64,000 bases of DNA from JAGREO01 sp020446285 (GTDB taxonomy: Bacteria; Pseudomonadota; Alphaproteobacteria; Geminicoccales; Geminicoccaceae). Shown here in pieces: positions 26,955 through 40,477 of the stretch. Each line of letters starts with the position of its first letter. Positions within the stretch are counted from its first letter, which is position 1. The DNA is taken from NCBI GenBank assembly GCA_041398005.1, contig JAWKVP010000005.1, positions 124,001 to 188,000 on the forward strand, read 5' to 3'. The notes under the pieces are model-generated. The model saw only the letters and a program-made list of their open reading frames with translations. It did no database searches and was not told the DNA's origin. Both the position numbers and the translations under genes were made by a program.

Positions 26955-27165
26955 ATGACAATCCTTCACGAGCGATCCACGATACGGGGAATCCGCCCGA
27001 TCGGCATCATCCTGCTGGCGACATGCCTGCTGTTGCTGTTGCTGTCCGTCGCCGCAGCCGGCCACTGGCTGAGCCCGGAGACCGAACGACCGCCACGCAA
27101 CCGCGATCTCGCGGTGCGATCCCTGCAAGAGAAGATCATCGACCGCGAGCAGCGGGTGCACGCCC

Positions 27166-27188
<23 letters not shown>
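26955..27188 (+). CDS. Small single-pass membrane protein, hypothetical
   Basis: A 77-residue frame begins at ATG 26955, seven bases after a strong GGGAGG. It encodes one hydrophobic helix (GIILLATCLLLLLLSVAAAG, residues about 17-36), then a short polar tail with a charged helix (SLQEKIIDREQRVHALRYLG). The ribosome binding site and the clean membrane-anchor layout argue that it is real. No family is recognised. Its last 23 bases overlap the 3' end of rpoD on the other strand. Confidence 0.5.
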
Positions 27189-29253
<2,065 letters not shown>

Positions 29254-29359
29254 ACGCTCTGTCCCTGGTAGTCACAACAAAAACAGGCAGGCGAGGATCC
29301 GCACCCCCGCCCGTCATCATTCCCGCCCGTCGATACTCCCGGCCGGCGCGACCCCCGGC

Positions 29360-31180
29360 TCACTCGACTTCCATGCGCCCCGGAGGATCGCCGTCAGGCG
29401 GACCATTCAGCAGTTCGTCCTGCGAGAGACGGCATGTATCGAGTTCGTCCATGCGACCCTCTTGCAGGGCTGCAGCGGTTTCCGCAGCCACGCGTTCCCG
29501 CGCGAGCCTGCTCCGCCTTTGCTCGAGCATTCCTGCCGCGGCCTGCCGGTCGATAGACCCACCGGCCGTCATTGGTCCGAAAGCACTCATCACCTTGCCG
29601 GCGATCTCACCAAACCCACTGCCGGTGAGATGGTGTCGAACGGTCTCCGGGTCAAGGTCATCGCGTTCGGCAAAAAACGCGAGAAGTTGTGAACGCAGGC
29701 TGTCATGCGCCGGATCGGCCAGATCGAGCTCGGCGAGGTCGGTCTCGAATTCGCCGATCAGCCCCGGATCGAGAAGGAAGCATGCGAGCGCGCGCAGCTC
29801 GTTGGTCTGTTCGGGCGAGCGCGGAAAGGCGGCGAGTTGCGGCGAACGCTCCCAGGCTCCGCCACGGTTCCCACCCCAGCCGCCCGGCTGGCCGGATTCC
29901 CGGCGCCATGGTCCGTAACGCCGCGGTCGCCGCGCATTCACCAGTTCGTCGAACTGGTCGCGGAGGAACGCGGCAAGCGTCGGATCACGCGCGAGACCGG
30001 CATAGTCCAGCAGTCGTTTCCTGAGCCCGGCGAGCTGTTCGGGCGTTGTCACCGGCCGTGCCGTCCATTCCGCCTGCCACACCAGCCGCGAAAGCGGCAT
30101 CGCCGTCGACAGCAAGCTGTCCATGGCGTCCCGGCCACGCGAGCGGACGAAGCTGTCAGGGTCCTCACCCTCGGGCAACAGGGCGAAACGCAGCGACTGC
30201 CCGCCCTTCATGACCGGCAGGGCCCGGCGGATCGCGCGCAGCGCCGCGGCGAACCCGGCCTTGTCGCCATCGAGACAGACGACGGGCTCGTCACTATAGC
30301 GCCAGAGCAGTTGCAGCTGCTCCTCGGTCACCGCCGTGCCGAGCGGTGCCACCGTCTCGGCGATGCCGTTCTCGTGCAGGGCGATGACATCCATGTAGCC
30401 CTCGACGAGCACGATGCGCCCCGCCCCCTTCGCCGCACGGCTCGCCAGCGGCAGGCCGAACAGCAGCGTTCCCTTGTGAAACAGCCGCGTTTCAGGGCTG
30501 TTGAGATACTTGGCCTTCTGTTCCGCCAGCGCCCGGCCGCCAAAACCGACGATCCGCCCGCGCATGTCCTCGATGGGGAACACCAGTCGCTCGCGGAACC
30601 GGTCGTAACAGGCGCTGCCATCATCGGGCCGGATGAGGAGTCCGGCATCGACGGCGATCTGCTCGGCAATGCCGTTGCGGACGAGCCATTCCCTCAATGC
30701 GTGGCGGTCGGGCGGGGCATAGCCGAGACGGAAGCGTTCGCGCGCTCCGGCTCCGACACCGCGCCTTTCGAGATAGGCCCGTGCGGCACGCGCCCGGCCG
30801 GTTTCGAGCTGGCCCTCGAACCAGCGCATGGCGGCGGCATTGGCATCCGCCAGATCGGGGGCGATGCGGTCAGTCCCGCCACGCTTCGCCGGCGGCTCGA
30901 TCCCGGTCATGTCGGCAAGGCGCGCCAGCGCTTCCGGGAAGCCCAGCCCCTCGATCTCCATGATGAAGCGGATCACATCGCCATGCGCACCGCAACCGAA
31001 GCAGTGATAGAAACCCTTTTCCTCGACGACGGAAAAGGACGGCGATTTTTCCTTGTGAAAGGGACAAAGACCACTGTGCTCACGGCCCTTTCGTGTCAGC
31101 CGGACATAGCGGCCGACGATATCGGCAAGCGAGATCCGCGACTTGAAAGTCTCGAGCGAACCGTCGCCATCATCGCGCAA
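29360..31180 (-). CDS. dnaG: DNA primase
   Basis: This protein of about 606 residues makes RNA primers for replication. The N-terminal zinc ribbon has Cys39, His42, Cys60 and Cys63 (CPFHKEKSPSFSV and CFGCGAHGD); the TOPRIM core has VLVEGYMDVIAL and CLDGDKAG; the C-terminal DnaB-interacting region is helical. I prefer the TTG at 31180 because GGGGAG lies eight bases before it; an in-frame TTG at 31201 would add seven residues. It sits between yqeY and rpoD. Confidence 0.96.
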   Translation of the reverse strand: MRDDGDGSLETFKSRISLADIVGRYVRLTRKGREHSGLCPFHKEKSPSFSVVEEKGFYHCFGCGAHGDVIRFIMEIEGLGFPEALARLADMTGIEPPAKRGGTDRIAPDLADANAAAMRWFEGQLETGRARAARAYLERRGVGAGARERFRLGYAPPDRHALREWLVRNGIAEQIAVDAGLLIRPDDGSACYDRFRERLVFPIEDMRGRIVGFGGRALAEQKAKYLNSPETRLFHKGTLLFGLPLASRAAKGAGRIVLVEGYMDVIALHENGIAETVAPLGTAVTEEQLQLLWRYSDEPVVCLDGDKAGFAAALRAIRRALPVMKGGQSLRFALLPEGEDPDSFVRSRGRDAMDSLLSTAMPLSRLVWQAEWTARPVTTPEQLAGLRKRLLDYAGLARDPTLAAFLRDQFDELVNARRPRRYGPWRRESGQPGGWGGNRGGAWERSPQLAAFPRSPEQTNELRALACFLLDPGLIGEFETDLAELDLADPAHDSLRSQLLAFFAERDDLDPETVRHHLTGSGFGEIAGKVMSAFGPMTAGGSIDRQAAAGMLEQRRSRLARERVAAETAAALQEGRMDELDTCRLSQDELLNGPPDGDPPGRMEVE

Positions 31181-31240
31181 GGAACCTGCTCCCCATGCCA
31201 ACGCTCCATGCGGGCAAGCCCGTGCCCATGATCGCGGCGA

Positions 31241-31696
31241 TCAGCCCAGCCGGCGACAGATCTGCCGCTTGGCCATGGTGAAATCCATCTGTCCCTCATG
31301 GCGCTCATGGAGGGTCGACATCACCCGGCCGACATCCTTGAGCCGCGTGGCACCGAGTTCGTCGATCGCGCCATCGATCGCCCTGGCCATCTCCTCGACC
31401 GACATCCTTGCCGGGATGAAGCGTTCGAGAACCTCGATCTCGTCGGCCTCCTGTTCGGCAAGGTCGAGACGCGCGGAACTCTCGCAGCGCTCGATCTGCT
31501 CCTGCCGCTGGGCGATCATGTCACAGATCAGCCCCTTGATCTCTGCATCACCCAGTCCGTCCTCGTCACCAGCCATGCGCGCGCAGAGATCGCGTTCCTT
31601 GAGCGCGGTCATGACGAGACGGAGGGTGCCCCTGGTACACTCGTCGCCTTCATCATCGGCTTTCCTGAGTGCCTGCGTCAAAGTTTCCCTGAGCAA
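31241..31696 (-). CDS. GatB/YqeY domain protein
   Basis: This 151-residue cytoplasmic protein has the YqeY domain, a helical tRNA-binding-like module related to the tail of GatB. Recognisable segments are LRLVMTALKERDLCARM, LEVLERFIPARMS and the C-terminal VMSTLHERHEGQMDFTMAKR. The start is probably TTG at 31696 (reading MLRETLTQAL), as homologues begin there. Placement directly before dnaG and rpoD is common in alphaproteobacteria and other bacteria. The biochemical role is unproven. Confidence 0.9.
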   Translation of the reverse strand: MLRETLTQALRKADDEGDECTRGTLRLVMTALKERDLCARMAGDEDGLGDAEIKGLICDMIAQRQEQIERCESSARLDLAEQEADEIEVLERFIPARMSVEEMARAIDGAIDELGATRLKDVGRVMSTLHERHEGQMDFTMAKRQICRRLG

Positions 31697-31729
31697 GGTA
31701 AGACCCCGCCTTTTCGCAACAACTCCAAG

Positions 31730-31767
31730 GTGACCGGATCAGCTTTGCCGGCCACGCAACCGGTCAC
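31730..31767. repeat. Inverted repeat GTGACCGG-N22-CCGGTCAC in the yqeY/carA divergent region
   Basis: Perfect eight-base arms at 31730-31737 and 31760-31767 are separated by 22 bases, 34 bases upstream of the yqeY start. It could be a two-half operator or a leader hairpin of the yqeY-dnaG-rpoD transcript. Confidence 0.45.
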
Positions 31768-31817
31768 ACCATACCACATTGCCGAGCATACACGACGCCT
31801 CATTCAACCCCGCGTCC

Positions 31818-31845
31818 TTGACGCTTCGTTCGACAATGCTAAAAG
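31818..31845 (+). promoter_or_regulatory. Candidate carA promoter
   Basis: TTGACG (31818-31823) and TAAAAG (31840-31845) are spaced by 16 bases, about 110 bases before the carA ATG. This would give a leader of roughly 100 bases containing the hairpins at 31916-31944. Confidence 0.35.
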
Positions 31846-31915
31846 GCCGCGAGCGACCTCGATCACTCCTCATTCAGGCCAAAAGCTCCCGTCGGTGAAC
31901 GGCCGTTTCCGGCTT

Positions 31916-31944
31916 CCACGGTGCGGAGCCGTGCTCTTACGTGG
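31916..31944 (+). promoter_or_regulatory. Alternative hairpins in the carA leader
   Basis: CACGG (31917-31921) can pair with CCGTG (31929-31933), or the overlapping CCACG (31916-31920) can pair with CGTGG (31940-31944). The two stems are mutually exclusive, and the second reaches the purine-rich GGATAG that probably serves as the carA ribosome binding site. Confidence 0.35.
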
Positions 31945-31956
31945 ATAGCACCCTCG

Positions 31957-33108
31957 ATGCAAGATGCCCTCTTCCGAAAACCATCGGCGGCGCTCGCGCT
32001 CGCCGATGGAACCGTTTTCCGGGGACACGGCTTCGGCGCCTGCGGCCAGCGGGTCGGTGAACTGGTATTCAATACAGCGATGACCGGCTATCAGGAGATC
32101 CTGAGCGATCCCTCCTATGCCGGCCAGATCGTCACCTTCACGTTTCCGCATATCGGAAATGTGGGAACCAACGGACTCGATTTCGAGAGCCTGCGACCCG
32201 TCGCCCGCGGCCTCGTCACGCGGGCGGTGCCCACCTCGCCGTCGAACTGGCGCGACGAGCTCGCCTTTCCACAATGGCTGGAGCGACACGACATTGTCGG
32301 CCTCGGCGGCATCGACACCCGCGATCTCGCAGCTCGTCTCCGGGACCGGGGGGCACAGAACGCCGCACTCGTCCATACACAGGGGGAAACGATCGACACC
32401 CGGGCGCTGGTCGAAGCCGCCCGGGCGTTCGGCGGGATCAACGGCATCGATCTCGTGCCCGAGGTGACCGGCGTGGCGCCGCCGCAATGGCAGGAAGGCG
32501 AATGGGACGGTGCCACCGCCTACAGCAATGGTGACGGGCGCGGCCCGCACATCGTCGTCCTCGACTATGGTACCAAGCACAACATCCTGCGCGCGCTCGC
32601 CCGGCTGGGCTGCCGGATCACGGTCATGCCGGCCACCGCAACCGCCGAAGACGTTCTCGCGGCGGCGCCCGACGGCGTTCTCCTTTCCAACGGTCCGGGC
32701 GATCCGGCGGCGACGGGTGTCTACGCGGCTGCGGAAATCCGGGCACTGCTGGACAGCGGCAAGCCCGTCTTCGGCATCTGCCTCGGCCACCAGATGCTCG
32801 GGCTGGCCCTCGGCGCAAAGACACAAAAAATGGATTTCGGCCATCACGGTGCCAATCATCCGGTCAAGGACCTCACCACCGGCCGGGTGGAGATCACCAG
32901 CCAGAATCACGGCTTCGCCATTGCCGACGAGGCATTGCCGGACGGCGTGGAGGTGACCCACCGTTCGCTTTTCGACGGCACCATCCAGGGCATACGCCTG
33001 AAGGGCCGTCCGGTGTTCTCGGTGCAGTACCACCCAGAAGCCTCGCCCGGCCCCGCCGACAGCCACTACCTGTTCCAGCGCTTCATCGAGACGATCCTGC
33101 AAGGCTGA
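31957..33108 (+). CDS. carA: Carbamoyl-phosphate synthase small (glutaminase) subunit
   Basis: This 383-residue subunit hydrolyses glutamine and passes ammonia to CarB for carbamoyl phosphate, the precursor of arginine and pyrimidines. The N-terminal domain begins ALALADGTVFRGHGFGA; the class I amidotransferase domain has its nucleophilic cysteine in GICLGHQMLGLA and the His-Glu pair in QYHPEASPG. The ATG at 31957 (MQDALFRKPS) is preferred because homology starts close behind; an in-frame start at 31921 is upstream. carB follows after four bases. Confidence 0.95.
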   Translation: MQDALFRKPSAALALADGTVFRGHGFGACGQRVGELVFNTAMTGYQEILSDPSYAGQIVTFTFPHIGNVGTNGLDFESLRPVARGLVTRAVPTSPSNWRDELAFPQWLERHDIVGLGGIDTRDLAARLRDRGAQNAALVHTQGETIDTRALVEAARAFGGINGIDLVPEVTGVAPPQWQEGEWDGATAYSNGDGRGPHIVVLDYGTKHNILRALARLGCRITVMPATATAEDVLAAAPDGVLLSNGPGDPAATGVYAAAEIRALLDSGKPVFGICLGHQMLGLALGAKTQKMDFGHHGANHPVKDLTTGRVEITSQNHGFAIADEALPDGVEVTHRSLFDGTIQGIRLKGRPVFSVQYHPEASPGPADSHYLFQRFIETILQG

Positions 33109-33112
33109 ACCC

Positions 33113-36376
<3,264 letters not shown>

Positions 36377-36380
36377 TCGA

Positions 36381-36413
36381 ACCGGCGGTTCCAAGAGCCG
36401 CCGGTCGTGTTTT
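36381..36413 (+). terminator. Rho-independent terminator of carAB
   Basis: ACCGGCGG (36381-36388) pairs perfectly with CCGCCGGT (36398-36405) around a nine-base loop, followed by CGTGTTTT. It begins five bases after the carB stop and separates carAB from greA. Confidence 0.75.
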
Positions 36414-36450
36414 CACGAACTGTTCAGACTAGTTTTGGAAAGAATCGGCC

Positions 36451-36927
36451 ATGATCGAAAAGATCCCGATGACGCCCGAGGGCCATTCGCGCCTTTCCGC
36501 CGAGCTCAAGCGCCTCAAGAACGAGGAACGTCCGGCCGTCATCCGGGCAATTGCCGCGGCGCGCGAACATGGGGATCTTTCCGAGAACGCGGAATATCAC
36601 GCCGCGCGCGAGCGCCAGGGCTTCATCGAAGGCCGTGTCATGGAGCTCGAGGACAAGCTCGGGCGGGCCGAGGTGATCGACGTGACCAGCCTTTCCGGTT
36701 CGAAGGTCGTGTTCGGCGCGAAGGTGAAGCTCGTCGACGAGGAGTCCGACGAGGAAGTCCTCTACCAGATCGTCGGGCCGGAGGAATCGGACATCGAGAA
36801 GGGTCTCCTGTCGATCCAGTCGCCGGTGGCGCGCGCCCTGCTCGGCAAGGAAGCCGGTGAAAGCGTGGAGGTCCACACACCGCGCGGCGTGCGCTATTTC
36901 GAGGTGCTGGAAGTCGGTTTCGGCTGA
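36451..36927 (+). CDS. greA: Transcription elongation factor GreA
   Basis: This 158-residue factor rescues backtracked RNA polymerase by stimulating transcript cleavage. The N-terminal coiled coil carries the acidic tip (AREHGDLSENAEYHAAR, near residues 36-52), and the C-terminal FKBP-like domain ends VEVHTPRGVRYFEVLEV. Length and motifs are standard. GGAAAG precedes the ATG. A start codon for the next gene may lie within its last 71 bases. Confidence 0.97.
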   Translation: MIEKIPMTPEGHSRLSAELKRLKNEERPAVIRAIAAAREHGDLSENAEYHAARERQGFIEGRVMELEDKLGRAEVIDVTSLSGSKVVFGAKVKLVDEESDEEVLYQIVGPEESDIEKGLLSIQSPVARALLGKEAGESVEVHTPRGVRYFEVLEVGFG

Positions 36928-37873
36928 GCGCCCGCCGCCCGGAGCACCCCGGATCCTCGGCCTGATCGACCGAAGTCCGGGCCATGCCCGGCAGGTCCGG
37001 GGAGTGCTCGGGGTCATCGGGAAGGAATTGTCCGGGGTCGAGGCGTACGGCCGGGATCTTGAGTATCGACCGCTCGCATGGCTGCCCAACATCCTCCTCG
37101 GGGCAACGCTGGCGACTGTTCGCAACGATCATCTCGCGGAACCACCGCCGGATCTCGTGATCGGTTGCGGCCGGCGAACCGTTCCCCCGGCACTGGCATT
37201 GCGCCGCCGCACGTCCGCCACACGCCTTGTTCAGCTCATGTGGCCGGAGACGCGCGCGCGTCGTTTCGACCTGATCGTGCTGCCCGCACATGACCGGCGG
37301 CGCACCGGCGGAAACATTCTCTTCGTCCTGCTGCCGCCGACCGATCTCGTGCCGTCGCCGGTCGACCGAACCGGACCGGGCACGCTTCTTGCCGTCATGG
37401 GCGGACCACGACGCGGACATGGGGTCGATCTCGACGGCTTTCTCGACCGTGCAAGACGGGCATCCGTCGGCCGCAAGCTCGTGATCGTCGCGACGCCGCG
37501 CACGCCAGAGCCCTGGCGCAGCCGGGTGGCCAATGCCGCGTTCGGGGAATATCCAGCCCTGCTCGCTCGCGCCGGTTCCGTCGCCGTGAGTGGAGAGAGT
37601 ACCAGCGTGATGGCCGACGCCGCCCGTTTCGGCCTGCCCATCCTGATCGACCGGCCGGGCGATCCCGCCTTCGGCAAGCTCGCGCACCTGCATCGTAACC
37701 TCATGGAACGCGGCATGGCCGGCGATCTCGCCCGCCCGCCGGATCTCCCACCCTATCCGCCGTTCGATTCCGCTCACATCATCGCGAGTGAAATGCAAAA
37801 GCGCGGAATTCTGCCGTCATTCAATGGTCACCGACGGGTGACAGACTGCGGAAAACCCGTTAAGCAAGGATGA
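36857..37873 (+). CDS. Mitochondrial fission ELM1-like protein
   Basis: This protein of about 310-338 residues belongs to the ELM1 family (glycosyltransferase-like fold), seen as LGLIDRSPGHARQVRGV, ATRLVQLMWPE, FDLIVLPAHD and VSGESTSVMADAA. ELM1 is known from plant mitochondrial fission; the bacterial role is unknown, possibly envelope related. The start is uncertain: family homology begins about 36953, after the greA stop, but no ATG, GTG or TTG occurs there in frame. The nearest canonical start is GTG 36857, inside greA; CTG 36962 is an alternative. It overlaps the longer reading of the antiporter subunit E frame by four bases. Confidence 0.82.
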   Translation: MKAWRSTHRAACAISRCWKSVSAERPPPGAPRILGLIDRSPGHARQVRGVLGVIGKELSGVEAYGRDLEYRPLAWLPNILLGATLATVRNDHLAEPPPDLVIGCGRRTVPPALALRRRTSATRLVQLMWPETRARRFDLIVLPAHDRRRTGGNILFVLLPPTDLVPSPVDRTGPGTLLAVMGGPRRGHGVDLDGFLDRARRASVGRKLVIVATPRTPEPWRSRVANAAFGEYPALLARAGSVAVSGESTSVMADAARFGLPILIDRPGDPAFGKLAHLHRNLMERGMAGDLARPPDLPPYPPFDSAHIIASEMQKRGILPSFNGHRRVTDCGKPVKQG

Positions 37874-37971
37874 AGGAGGCTGCAGGGGCGTTACCCTTGG
37901 CCCTGCACTGCAGGGGTATCGCCCGTGCTCCTGCGAAGCGAACTGTCGAGACGCCCGGTCAGGAAGAAGAC

Positions 37972-38457
37972 GTGCTGCAAGCCGCAAGCCTTACAGTTGT
38001 CCTGTCGCTCCTCTGGCTCCTGTTGTCGGGCTATTGGGACAATTCCCTCATCATCGGTCTGGGTGGCGTCTCGGTCTTCGCGACCGTCGCCATTGCATGG
38101 CGGATGGATGTTCTGGATGGCGAGGGGCACCCCGTTCACCTGCTGTTCCGCGCACTGACCTACTGGCCATGGCTCCTCAAGGAGATCGTACTCGCCAATC
38201 TCGATGTGGCGAAGGCGATCCTCGGTGTCGGCGGCGCGAAGGTGGAGGCGACCATGTTCACCGTTCCGGCCTCCCAGACGACCGATGTCGGACGCGTGAC
38301 CTACGCCAATTCCATCACGCTCACGCCGGGTACGGTTTCCGTCTCGGTCGATGACGACCGGATCGCCATCCATGCCCTGACGCGCGGTGCCGTGGAGGGG
38401 CTGGCGACAGGCGAGATGGATCGTCGTGTCCGGGCGCTGGAGGGGAATTCCCCATGA
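37972..38457 (+). CDS. mrpE: Mrp-type cation/H+ antiporter subunit E
   Basis: This 161-residue MnhE/MrpE family membrane protein has two N-terminal helices, then WPWLLKEIVLANLDVAKAIL and a cytoplasmic-type domain with the family's YANSITLTPGTVSVSVDDD. I chose GTG 37972 because AGGA lies eight bases upstream and the length then fits the family; the frame also extends upstream to 37870 with an unlikely N-terminus. Its stop overlaps mrpF. It is the first gene of a ten-gene antiporter operon. Confidence 0.93.
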   Translation: MLQAASLTVVLSLLWLLLSGYWDNSLIIGLGGVSVFATVAIAWRMDVLDGEGHPVHLLFRALTYWPWLLKEIVLANLDVAKAILGVGGAKVEATMFTVPASQTTDVGRVTYANSITLTPGTVSVSVDDDRIAIHALTRGAVEGLATGEMDRRVRALEGNSP

Positions 38458-38744
38458 TCATGGCGGCGGCAACCCTGGCCATACTCGCCGTGATGGGGAT
38501 GGTGCTGGCGCGTGCCCTGCTCGGCCCCACCGTCTTCGACCGGATCCTCGCGGTCAACGCCTTCGGCACGCTGACGGTGATCCTGATCGCGGTCGCGGGC
38601 TTTCTCGCCGGACGCCCGGAATTTCTCGACATCGCCCTGCTCTATGCACTGATCAACTTCATAGGCACGATCGCGGTGACGAAATATGTGGTGAACGATT
38701 TTCTCGGCGAACGGGATGCCGAGCACAACTGGACCGATCTCTGA
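38454..38744 (+). CDS. mrpF: Mrp-type antiporter subunit F
   Basis: This 96-residue three-helix membrane protein of the MnhF/MrpF family has the conserved LLGPTVFDRILAVNAFG and FLDIALLYALINFIGTIAV. It is coupled to subunit E and subunit G by stop-start overlaps. In Mrp complexes the small subunits E, F and G form the sodium-translocating side module. Confidence 0.94.
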   Translation: MIMAAATLAILAVMGMVLARALLGPTVFDRILAVNAFGTLTVILIAVAGFLAGRPEFLDIALLYALINFIGTIAVTKYVVNDFLGERDAEHNWTDL

Positions 38745-39154
38745 TGACGGTCCTGCTCGATATCCTCACTGCCCTTTTCATCATTCCCGGATGCGTGCTG
38801 CTTCTCATCGGCGGCTATGGCATGATCCGCCTCACGGACGTGTTCGAGCGCATGCATGCGGCCGGACTGATCGACACGCTCGGCCTCACACTCGTCATGG
38901 TGGGGCTGATGTTCCAGGGCGGTTTCACGCTCATCACCTTCAAGCTCTTTCTCGTCATCGCCTTCGTGCTCTTCACGAGTCCGGTCGTGACCCATGCGCT
39001 CGCCCGCGCGGCACTGGTCGCCAATGTGGTGCCGAAAGCGCGCAGGCTGGCACCGGACGAGCTCATGCAGGACGGGGCGACGATCGACACCGGGAACGTT
39101 GAAATCACAGACGGCGGGCAGACGGGCCCCGGAGGTGCGCCATCGAACTCCTGA
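38744..39154 (+). CDS. mrpG: Mrp-type antiporter subunit G
   Basis: This 136-residue MnhG/PhaG family protein has three helices and the family motif LIGGYGMIRLTDVFERMHAA followed by GFTLITFKLFLVIAFVLFTSPV. The ATG overlaps the mrpF stop (TGATG). The last 40 or so residues are a polar, low-complexity tail beyond the usual family end. The following gene may start inside its last codons. Confidence 0.93.
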   Translation: MTVLLDILTALFIIPGCVLLLIGGYGMIRLTDVFERMHAAGLIDTLGLTLVMVGLMFQGGFTLITFKLFLVIAFVLFTSPVVTHALARAALVANVVPKARRLAPDELMQDGATIDTGNVEITDGGQTGPGGAPSNS

Positions 39155-39177
39155 TCGATATCGTCCTGCTCCTGTTC

Positions 39178-39684
39178 ATGGCGGCCACGGCGCTGGCCTT
39201 CGTGTTCGTGCGCAATCTCTTCGCCGTGGTCATGCTCTCGGGCATTTTCAGTCTCGCAGCGGCGATGCTCTATGTCGTCATGGACGCAGTCGACGTGGCA
39301 TTCACCGAGGCTGCGGTGGGTGCCGGCATCGCCACGGTGCTCGGCATCGCGACGCTCGGAATCGTCGGTGTCCAGGATGAGAAACCTCAATCGAAGAGTG
39401 CCATCGGCCAGTTCGTGCTCGTTTTCATCGTCGGCATCCTGCTCCTGCACCAGACCTCCATCCTGCCCGGCTTCGGCGATCCCGACTCGCCCATCCACAA
39501 GCATGTCGCGCCACGATACATTGAGGAATCGGGCGAGGAAATCGGCGTTCCCAACATCGTCACCTCGGTTCTCGCAAGCTATCGCGGTTTCGATACGCTC
39601 GGCGAGACAACGGTGATCTTCACCGCGGCGGTGGGCGTGCTCATGCTCCTCGGCCGCACGCGCCGGCGCGGAGGTGACAAATGA
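39178..39684 (+). CDS. MbhD/MbhE-like subunit (detached C-terminal part of MrpA)
   Basis: At least 168 residues. The first half is the MbhD (DUF4040) unit, with LFAVVMLSGIFSLAAAMLYV and DAVDVAFTEAAVGAGIATVL; the second half is MbhE-like (TSVLASYRGFDTLGETTVIFTAAVGVLML). In classical Mrp this material is fused to the end of MrpA. The first canonical start is ATG 39178, but the family's first helix begins earlier (ELLIDIVLLLF). GGAGG at 39131-39135 points to an AUC codon at 39142 as a possible non-canonical start, which would give 180 residues. Confidence 0.88.
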   Translation: MAATALAFVFVRNLFAVVMLSGIFSLAAAMLYVVMDAVDVAFTEAAVGAGIATVLGIATLGIVGVQDEKPQSKSAIGQFVLVFIVGILLLHQTSILPGFGDPDSPIHKHVAPRYIEESGEEIGVPNIVTSVLASYRGFDTLGETTVIFTAAVGVLMLLGRTRRRGGDK

Positions 39685-40118
39685 TCCGTCGCGAGCCGGT
39701 TCTCCGGGTTTCGAGCAAGCTCTTCATACCGTTCATCATGCTGTTCGGACTCTACGTCCAGTTCCATGGTGATTTCGGCCCCGGCGGCGGCTTCCAGGCG
39801 GGTGCCATCTTTGCTGCCGCCTTCGTCCTGCACGCCATCGTCTTCGGCGTGAGCGAGACACGCAGGGTCGCACCGCCCTGGCTCATCCGACTGGTGCTGG
39901 CGGTCGGTGTCCTGCTTTACGCCGGCGTTGGTGTGGCGTCGTTCTTCATGGGCGGCAACTTTCTCGATTACGGCGTGCTCGACCATCACGATCCGGTCCA
40001 TGGCCAGCATCTGGGCATCCTTCTCGTCGAGGCAGGCGTCGGGCTCACCGTTGCCGGTGCCATGATCACGATCTTCCTCACATTCGCGGCCTGCCGTATC
40101 GACGGGAAGCCGGAATGA
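39681..40118 (+). CDS. mrpB: Mrp-type antiporter subunit B (MnhB domain)
   Basis: This 145-residue protein has four helices and the MnhB domain, with GLYVQFHGDFGPGGGFQAGA and HLGILLVEAGVGLTVAGAM. It overlaps the preceding and following genes by four bases each. It corresponds to archaeal MbhF. Confidence 0.94.
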   Translation: MIRREPVLRVSSKLFIPFIMLFGLYVQFHGDFGPGGGFQAGAIFAAAFVLHAIVFGVSETRRVAPPWLIRLVLAVGVLLYAGVGVASFFMGGNFLDYGVLDHHDPVHGQHLGILLVEAGVGLTVAGAMITIFLTFAACRIDGKPE

Positions 40119-40477
40119 CCGCGGAAATCTTCAGCACGTTTAATTACTGGATGGTCATCATGCTCATGATGACAGGATTTTATGTGGTCATTGCCCAGGG
40201 CAATCTCGTCAAGAAGATCTTCGGGCTGAACATCTTCCAGGTCTCGGTCTTTCTCTTCTACATTTCGATGGGCAAGGTGGCGGGCGGCACCGCCCCCATT
40301 CTCGCCGACGGCTACAGTGTCTATTCGAATCCGCTGCCCCATGTCCTGATCCTCACCGCCATCGTCGTCGGCGTGGCCACGATGGCCCTGGGCCTGGCGC
40401 TGGTCATCCGCATCAAGGCCGCCTACGGCACGATCGAGGAAGACGAGATCGAGAAGCTGGAGGAAAAGGAGCAGTGA
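40115..40477 (+). CDS. mrpC: Mrp-type antiporter subunit C (NuoK-like)
   Basis: This 120-residue three-helix protein is homologous to NuoK and MbhG. It shows FYVVIAQGNLVKKIFGLNIFQ in the first half and PHVLILTAIVVGVATMALGLALVIR in the second, the latter being the family's conserved helix. The C-terminus is acidic. Its stop overlaps the GTG of the following large subunit. Confidence 0.93.
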   Translation: MTAEIFSTFNYWMVIMLMMTGFYVVIAQGNLVKKIFGLNIFQVSVFLFYISMGKVAGGTAPILADGYSVYSNPLPHVLILTAIVVGVATMALGLALVIRIKAAYGTIEEDEIEKLEEKEQ

